Assembly (NCBI GenBank): GCA_964549915.1
Contig: CAZJWX010000006.1
Location: 1-64,000 of the forward strand
Direction of reading: 5' to 3'
DNA from: JAUZRW01 sp964549915
GTDB lineage: Bacteria > Chloroflexota > Anaerolineae > Aggregatilineales > Phototrophicaceae
Length of the DNA: 64,000 nt
Shown piece by piece: positions 59,911 through 64,000 of the stretch. Position 1 is the first letter of the stretch. Every line of letters starts with the position of its first letter. The position numbers were made by a program, and so were the translations under genes. The notes below the pieces were generated by a model that saw only the letters and a program-made list of their open reading frames with translations, was not told the DNA's origin and made no database searches.

Positions 59911-60924
59911 TCAGAGCTTGTCGCCCATGAATTTCACGAGGTCGGCGCAGCGCGAGGAGTAGCCCCACTCGTTATCGTACCAGGTGATGACCTTCACCAG
60001 ATTGCCGGAAACCGAGGTAGATGCCACATCAACAATGCTCGAATACGGATTGCCGATATAGTCCGAGGAGACCAGCGGCTCGTGCGATACGGCCAGGACA
60101 CCCTTCATCGGGCCAGCGGCGGCTTCTTCAAAGGCGGCAATCAGTTCTTCCTTGCTCTGCGGGGTCTTGCTGACGGTGGCAACGAAGTCCACCAGCGAAC
60201 CAGTGATGGTGGGGACGCGCACTGCCATGCCGTCGAATTTGCCCTTCAGTTCCGGAATCACCAGAGCGACAGCCTTGGCTGCGCCCGTCGTGGTCGGGAT
60301 GATGTTCTGGGCAGCGGCGCGGGCACGACGCAGATCTTTATGCGGAAGGTCTACGATGCGCTGGTCGGCAGTGTAGCTGTGGATCGTGGTCATGTAAGCG
60401 TTTTCGATGCCGTACAAATCGTTGACGACCTTGGCAGCCGGAGCGAGGCAGTTCGTCGTGCAAGATGCGTTAGAGACGATGTTGTGCTGCGCCGGATCGT
60501 ACATATCATCATTCACGCCCAGCACAACGGTCAGGTCTTCGCCCTTGGCCGGGGCACTGATGATGACCTTCTTCGCGCCCGCCTTGATGTGCTTGTATGC
60601 GCCATCGTAGTCGCGGAAGACGCCTGTGCTCTCGACGACAATATCAACGCCCATGTTTCCCCAGGGCAACTTCTCGGGATCACGCTCGGATAGCGCCTTG
60701 ATTTCGTCCCCATCAACGACCAGCGCGTCTTCTTTCACTTCGACTGTGCCGTGAAACTTACCATGTGCGGAGTCATAGCGGAACAGGTGCGCCATCGTTT
60801 CCAGGTCACCCAGATCGTTGAACGCAACGATGTCAATTTCGCCGTTGGGGTAGCGCTCTTTGATGGTTTTCACCACCTGGCGACCGATGCGACCAAAACC
60901 GTTGATGCCGATGCGAATTGCCAT
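59911..60924 (-). CDS. gap: Glyceraldehyde-3-phosphate dehydrogenase
   Basis: Oxidises glyceraldehyde 3-phosphate with NAD+ and phosphate. The 337-residue protein has the Rossmann start IRIGINGFGRIGRQV, the catalytic Cys in SNASCTTNCLAP, His in TTIHSYTADQ and WYDNEWGYS near the end. It lies 23 bases after yvcK. The KGEDLT and NDLGDLET segments are normal for class I enzymes. Confidence 0.97.
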   Translation of the reverse strand: MAIRIGINGFGRIGRQVVKTIKERYPNGEIDIVAFNDLGDLETMAHLFRYDSAHGKFHGTVEVKEDALVVDGDEIKALSERDPEKLPWGNMGVDIVVESTGVFRDYDGAYKHIKAGAKKVIISAPAKGEDLTVVLGVNDDMYDPAQHNIVSNASCTTNCLAPAAKVVNDLYGIENAYMTTIHSYTADQRIVDLPHKDLRRARAAAQNIIPTTTGAAKAVALVIPELKGKFDGMAVRVPTITGSLVDFVATVSKTPQSKEELIAAFEEAAAGPMKGVLAVSHEPLVSSDYIGNPYSSIVDVASTSVSGNLVKVITWYDNEWGYSSRCADLVKFMGDKL

Positions 60925-60947
60925 AGCGTTTCACTCCTTTATGTTGG

Positions 60948-62288
60948 TCAATTGATCGTTCCTTCTCGCCTGCTGACAGACGCCGGAACGTCGATCACTT
61001 GTTGGGAAAGCCGCAGAATTTCCGCAGCCAATTTGTCCGGATCATGTCGCCAGGGACGTTCATGATCCGTCAAATCAGTATAGCGCACTTCATAGCGCTG
61101 GTGTATCTCATGATGCTCCGCTGGTTGCATGACATATTTCGTGTTTTTGCCCGCATTTTCACGCGGATAGCAGTTGTTTGCCAGGACGGCCTGGAAGACG
61201 CCACGCCCGATGTGCTGTTCCAGCGCCAGCACATGATCTGCCACGGTATACCCCTCGGTTTCGACGGGTTGCATGGCAACATTGCACACGTAGATTTTGT
61301 AAGCGCTGCTGGCACGCAGGGCTTCGCGAATGCCGCTCACTAACAAATTGGGAAGAATGCTCGTGTACAGGCTTCCGGGGCCGATGACGATCACATCGGC
61401 ATCGAGAATCGCCTGTACGCTGGGCTGATAGGCTGCGGCATCTTGTGGATTCAACTGCAAGCGTTCGATGCGGCCTTCTACATGCTCAAACTGCGATTCG
61501 CCCCGCACTTTGATGGAACGGTTGGTGCCCGCAAGCTGCATCGTCGCGCTTAAGGTGACGTCGTCCAGCGTGGCGGGGAGGACGCGCCCCTGGATGTTCA
61601 ATACGCGCTCCGCTTCCACCAGGGCTTCCGCCAGACTATTCGCCCGGTTGCCACTCTCTTCTGCAACAACGGCTGCCAGCGCCGCAATGAACAAATTGCC
61701 GAAAGAATGTCCTTGCAGGTCGCCACCGCTGAATCGATACTGAAAGAGCCGCGTCAAGAGACTGTCGCTATCCGCCAGGGCGACGATGTTATTGCGCAAG
61801 TCACCTGGCGGGGCAATGCCCATATCCCGGCGCAAGCGTCCGGAACTGCCGCCGTCGTCTGCCACCGTCACAATCGCTGTGATGTTGCTGGTGTAGTGCT
61901 TCATGCCGCGCAGGGAGGCAGGCAGCCCTGTACCACCGCCAATGGCCACATATTTGAAACCACGCTGCAATTTGCTGTGCTGCACGACCATGTCGATGAC
62001 TTCGCCCTGCTGATGGCGGCGGTACGGCGCGAGGATATTGCGCATCAGGCGGCGCAGCGAAAAGACTGTGACCACGCTGCCGAACACAATGGACAGGATG
62101 ATGATCACCCAATCCAGCGTATTGGGGATTGCGACAAAGCGGGTCACATTGATGAGTTTGAGCAGTAGCAGGGCGACCCCCACTGCCATGCTCATCATGC
62201 CGGAGATGAACAGGAACATCCAGCGCTTGATGCCGATGTTGGGAGTCAGCCACTTCAGCATGGGAATTCTGCGCAGAAATCGCATCAT
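60948..62288 (-). CDS. yvcK: YvcK/CofD-like gluconeogenesis factor
   Basis: A 446-residue YvcK-family protein, known in Bacillus and Mycobacterium to bind UDP-sugars and affect central carbon flow and cell shape. The core has AIGGGTGLPASLRGMK, TVADDGGSSGRLR, GDLRNNIVALA and GPGSLYTSILPNLLV. Two membrane helices (about residues 26-48 and 55-78) precede it, which the Bacillus protein lacks. Its place just before gap and pgk fits the carbon-flow role. Confidence 0.92.
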   Translation of the reverse strand: MMRFLRRIPMLKWLTPNIGIKRWMFLFISGMMSMAVGVALLLLKLINVTRFVAIPNTLDWVIIILSIVFGSVVTVFSLRRLMRNILAPYRRHQQGEVIDMVVQHSKLQRGFKYVAIGGGTGLPASLRGMKHYTSNITAIVTVADDGGSSGRLRRDMGIAPPGDLRNNIVALADSDSLLTRLFQYRFSGGDLQGHSFGNLFIAALAAVVAEESGNRANSLAEALVEAERVLNIQGRVLPATLDDVTLSATMQLAGTNRSIKVRGESQFEHVEGRIERLQLNPQDAAAYQPSVQAILDADVIVIGPGSLYTSILPNLLVSGIREALRASSAYKIYVCNVAMQPVETEGYTVADHVLALEQHIGRGVFQAVLANNCYPRENAGKNTKYVMQPAEHHEIHQRYEVRYTDLTDHERPWRHDPDKLAAEILRLSQQVIDVPASVSRREGTIN

Positions 62289-62291
62289 GGT

Positions 62292-63011
62292 TCACTGTGC
62301 CTTTCGGGAAAGGTGCCGCCACGAGAAGAACGTCAGCAGCAGACCTCCCAGCGTTGTGAGCACACCGATGGTCAGCGAAGCGTCGAACCAGAACTGTTCT
62401 GGATAGAGGCGAATCAGCGTATCGGAGAAGTAGAACTGCCACGTTCCGGGTTCGAAGAATAGATCATGAAAGCCCGTGAAGAACAGATCCCAGGCCGTAA
62501 TTGCCAGCAGCACAATGGTCGCGATCAAGCCGAGTGTCAGCAGGCCGCCCTGTAAGAGTGCCCGGTAGAGCGCATTCGCGCCGCCGAATCGCCCCAGAAT
62601 GAAGGCGAAGAGCAACACCACAATCACCCCGCCCAGGCCGAAGATAAATGCGCCCGTCGCAACGATCTTCACATCCTGCATGTGGCGTAGTTCCAGCGAG
62701 TTGAACATCGCGCAGGGGGAGTCCTGCGGCGGATAGCACAGTTCACCGGGTAATTGCTGGTTGCCTAGAAATCCGATGTCTTCGCCGTTGAGCAGATACT
62801 CGATTCCGAGAGGGCTATATCGCAGGCGGTCATCCGCGCTGAAACCGTAAGGGTCGGATGGGAAGCCGGGTCGGGTGTATTCGATCTGCATGAACAGCGG
62901 CGCCATCACCAGTCGCGCACTGCCAATTGCCAGCAGTGCTGGAAGCAGGATCATCAGCAGCGTTTGCAGCACGAAGATCAACCAACCGGGGATTTGAGTC
63001 TGGTTCATCAA
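62292..63011 (-). CDS. DUF1461/Lit-like integral membrane protein
   Basis: A 239-residue protein with four membrane helices and the marks of the DUF1461/TIGR01906 family: LRHMQDVK before the second helix and FHDLFFEPGTWQF followed by DTLIRLYPEQFW. Lit, which moves an acyl chain within bacterial lipoproteins, belongs to this family and uses two conserved His that match the two seen here. Whether this protein does the same is inference. It overlaps the previous gene by 4 bases and lies 3 bases before yvcK. Confidence 0.82.
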   Translation of the reverse strand: MMNQTQIPGWLIFVLQTLLMILLPALLAIGSARLVMAPLFMQIEYTRPGFPSDPYGFSADDRLRYSPLGIEYLLNGEDIGFLGNQQLPGELCYPPQDSPCAMFNSLELRHMQDVKIVATGAFIFGLGGVIVVLLFAFILGRFGGANALYRALLQGGLLTLGLIATIVLLAITAWDLFFTGFHDLFFEPGTWQFYFSDTLIRLYPEQFWFDASLTIGVLTTLGGLLLTFFSWRHLSRKAQ

Positions 63012-64000
63012 CGCAATTCCTCCGCGCCACCCAGTAGGTAATTCAATACGAGCGAGTCGGTGAGGGTTTCCACCGGAGCGCGATCATCCGTGAACAGGAT
63101 GTCGATTCGGTTGGTCGGCACAAGCGCGTCGACGCTATCGGTCAACACCTGCCGCAGCATGGGAGGTGCGTCTGCCGGAAGGTTCGCCAGATTCGCGGCG
63201 AGGTTATCACTCGTGGTCGGTTGGCGTGTTGCGACGAGAATCGTGTTGAACGAGTAGGGCACATCTATGCCGTGAATGCTGGGGAATACATAGCTCATCG
63301 TATTCGTCAAGGCATCGACCAGCCGCCGATCCTGGATGGTGCGTCCGACGTTGATGACCATTACACCGTCTTCCGTGAGGTGATCGTGGACTTCCCGGAA
63401 GAATTCGACCGTCGTCATATGCCAGGGAATGTAGGGGGGACGGTAGGCATCGACGCCGATGACGGTATAGCGCTGGTCGAGCTGGTTGAGCATGTAGCGT
63501 CCGTCTTCGGCATAGACCTCCAGGCTGGGCATGGCTTCTTCGTTCATGTCGAAATACTGCGCTCCCGCCTCAATGATGCCGGGATCAATCTCGATTCCGG
63601 TGATGGGAATGTCACCATAGACCGCGATGTGCTGGCGCGGGATCGTCCCCGCCGCCAGACCGATCACCAGCAGCGACTCCATCTCTGATGGAGCAAATTC
63701 GTCCGTGAAATAGGGGGCGACCAGGAAATAATCCCAGGTACGCCCGTAATAGATGTTCTGCGGGTGCCACTGGCTGTGGATGCCCTGGCCTTCGTTCAAG
63801 TACAGGTAGCGGTTACCAGAGGCATCTTCCTGCACCTGAATGTAGTTATAGGCTGTCTCGGCTTCGTGGAGCAATACGGCGTCTTCTGCGGGGGGGCGCA
63901 GTGGCCCACTGAGCACGAAGGCCGCCAGCCCACCAACGATCAACGGCATCCACAATGTGAAGAGCGCTCGCTGTTTGCTTTCGCGCAGCAAACCGATAAA
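63008..64000 (-). CDS. Spermidine-synthase-like protein (5' end missing)
   Basis: At least 327 residues of a spermidine-synthase-like Rossmann methyltransferase fold (LLVIGLAAGTIPRQH, GIEIDPGIIEAG, VYAEDGRYMLNQL, VIGVDAYRPPYIP). The frame is open to the window edge (FIG before LLRESKQ), and a hydrophobic helix lies just inside (WMPLIVGGLAAFVLSG). This suggests the common form in which a multi-helix membrane half precedes the synthase domain. The usual acidic motif (GGGDG) is altered to GLAAGT, so polyamine synthesis is doubtful. The 5' end is outside the window. Confidence 0.8.
   Translation of the reverse strand, partial: FIGLLRESKQRALFTLWMPLIVGGLAAFVLSGPLRPPAEDAVLLHEAETAYNYIQVQEDASGNRYLYLNEGQGIHSQWHPQNIYYGRTWDYFLVAPYFTDEFAPSEMESLLVIGLAAGTIPRQHIAVYGDIPITGIEIDPGIIEAGAQYFDMNEEAMPSLEVYAEDGRYMLNQLDQRYTVIGVDAYRPPYIPWHMTTVEFFREVHDHLTEDGVMVINVGRTIQDRRLVDALTNTMSYVFPSIHGIDVPYSFNTILVATRQPTTSDNLAANLANLPADAPPMLRQVLTDSVDALVPTNRIDILFTDDRAPVETLTDSLVLNYLLGGAEELR

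Noticed and set aside
58701..60693. Long open frames (over 400 codons) on the plus strand opposite pgk and gap
   Set aside because: They are antisense to fully conserved enzyme genes, lack ribosome sites and have composition typical of reverse-strand shadows in GC-rich DNA.
1..64000. Search for tRNA, rRNA, CRISPR arrays, insertion sequences and prophage genes
   Set aside because: No TTCGA-type T loops in a cloverleaf setting, no regularly spaced repeats and no transposase or integrase residues were found by reading. A tRNA scan could still find something missed.
63008..64000. Calling the right-edge gene a true spermidine synthase
   Set aside because: The glycine-acid loop is changed to GLAAGT and a membrane half seems to precede it, so only the fold is claimed.

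Overview
The window reads as chromosomal DNA from a Chloroflexota bacterium, most likely of class Anaerolineae. This is inferred from style and gene content, not from a database match. The indications are secreted proteins with long Thr/Pro/Glu/Ala linkers, several LysM proteins, a full Bat-type MoxR/von Willebrand operon, ADP-type sucCD, ThyX, a YvcK-gap-pgk-tpiA glycolytic block, and many short conserved proteins without a known role. Base composition is moderately GC-rich and even throughout. I see no transposase, integrase, phage gene, CRISPR array, rRNA or tRNA. Genes are packed tightly, often overlapping by 1, 4 or 8 bases, and GTG and TTG starts are common.

Layout. 0-2.5 kb: an SRPBCC-domain protein and three small membrane proteins. 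2.5-11 kb (minus): Nnr metabolite repair, a polyprenyl diphosphate synthase, an orphan histidine kinase, a HAD-DinB fusion, a small Cys-rich protein and a DinG-type helicase/exonuclease. 11-19.3 kb: a secreted protein with two tandem PstS-like domains, truncated haemoglobin, the thyX-ruvA-ruvC-yebC block, a FecR-like membrane protein, RadC and a zinc-ribbon membrane protein. 19.4-24.6 kb: pyk-eno, then cysteine desulfurase-mnmA. 24.7-30.9 kb: prepilin peptidase, a membrane-anchored JAMM protein, an ACT-domain protein beside a ParB/serine-kinase-like protein, Nudix, an unusual HAD protein and a histidine-rich membrane protein. 30.9-37.4 kb: GH31 glucosidase and an operon of two LysM proteins around a DUF192 protein. 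37.5-39.5 kb: sucCD. 39.6-47.2 kb: the eight-gene MoxR-DUF58-Bat operon. 47.2-53.6 kb: tdk, ribosomal proteins L21-L27-L31, queA-ruvB, upp and a WecA/MraY-type transferase. 53.5-64 kb: an acidic repeat membrane protein, tpiA, a Ser/Thr kinase, pgk, gap, yvcK, a Lit/DUF1461-like protein and a spermidine-synthase-like protein cut by the window end.

The genes form several functional groups. Lower glycolysis is split between pyk-eno and yvcK-gap-pgk with kinase-tpiA. Holliday-junction processing is split between yebC-ruvC-ruvA and queA-ruvB. Sulfur transfer to tRNA is served by the desulfurase-mnmA pair. Cell-envelope functions include the Bat complex, LysM/M23 proteins, the undecaprenyl-phosphate transferase, polyprenyl synthase and Lit-like protein.

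No complete new defence or mobile system is visible. The most unusual items are protein architectures: bL31 fused to an RNA-polymerase-alpha-CTD-like domain, a HAD phosphatase fused to DinB, a tandem PstS-like secreted protein, a membrane protein with an acidic tail carrying about eight copies of an aromatic/basic motif, a histidine-rich membrane protein of unknown role, and a ParB/serine-kinase-like plus ACT pair close to a DxA-type HAD protein.
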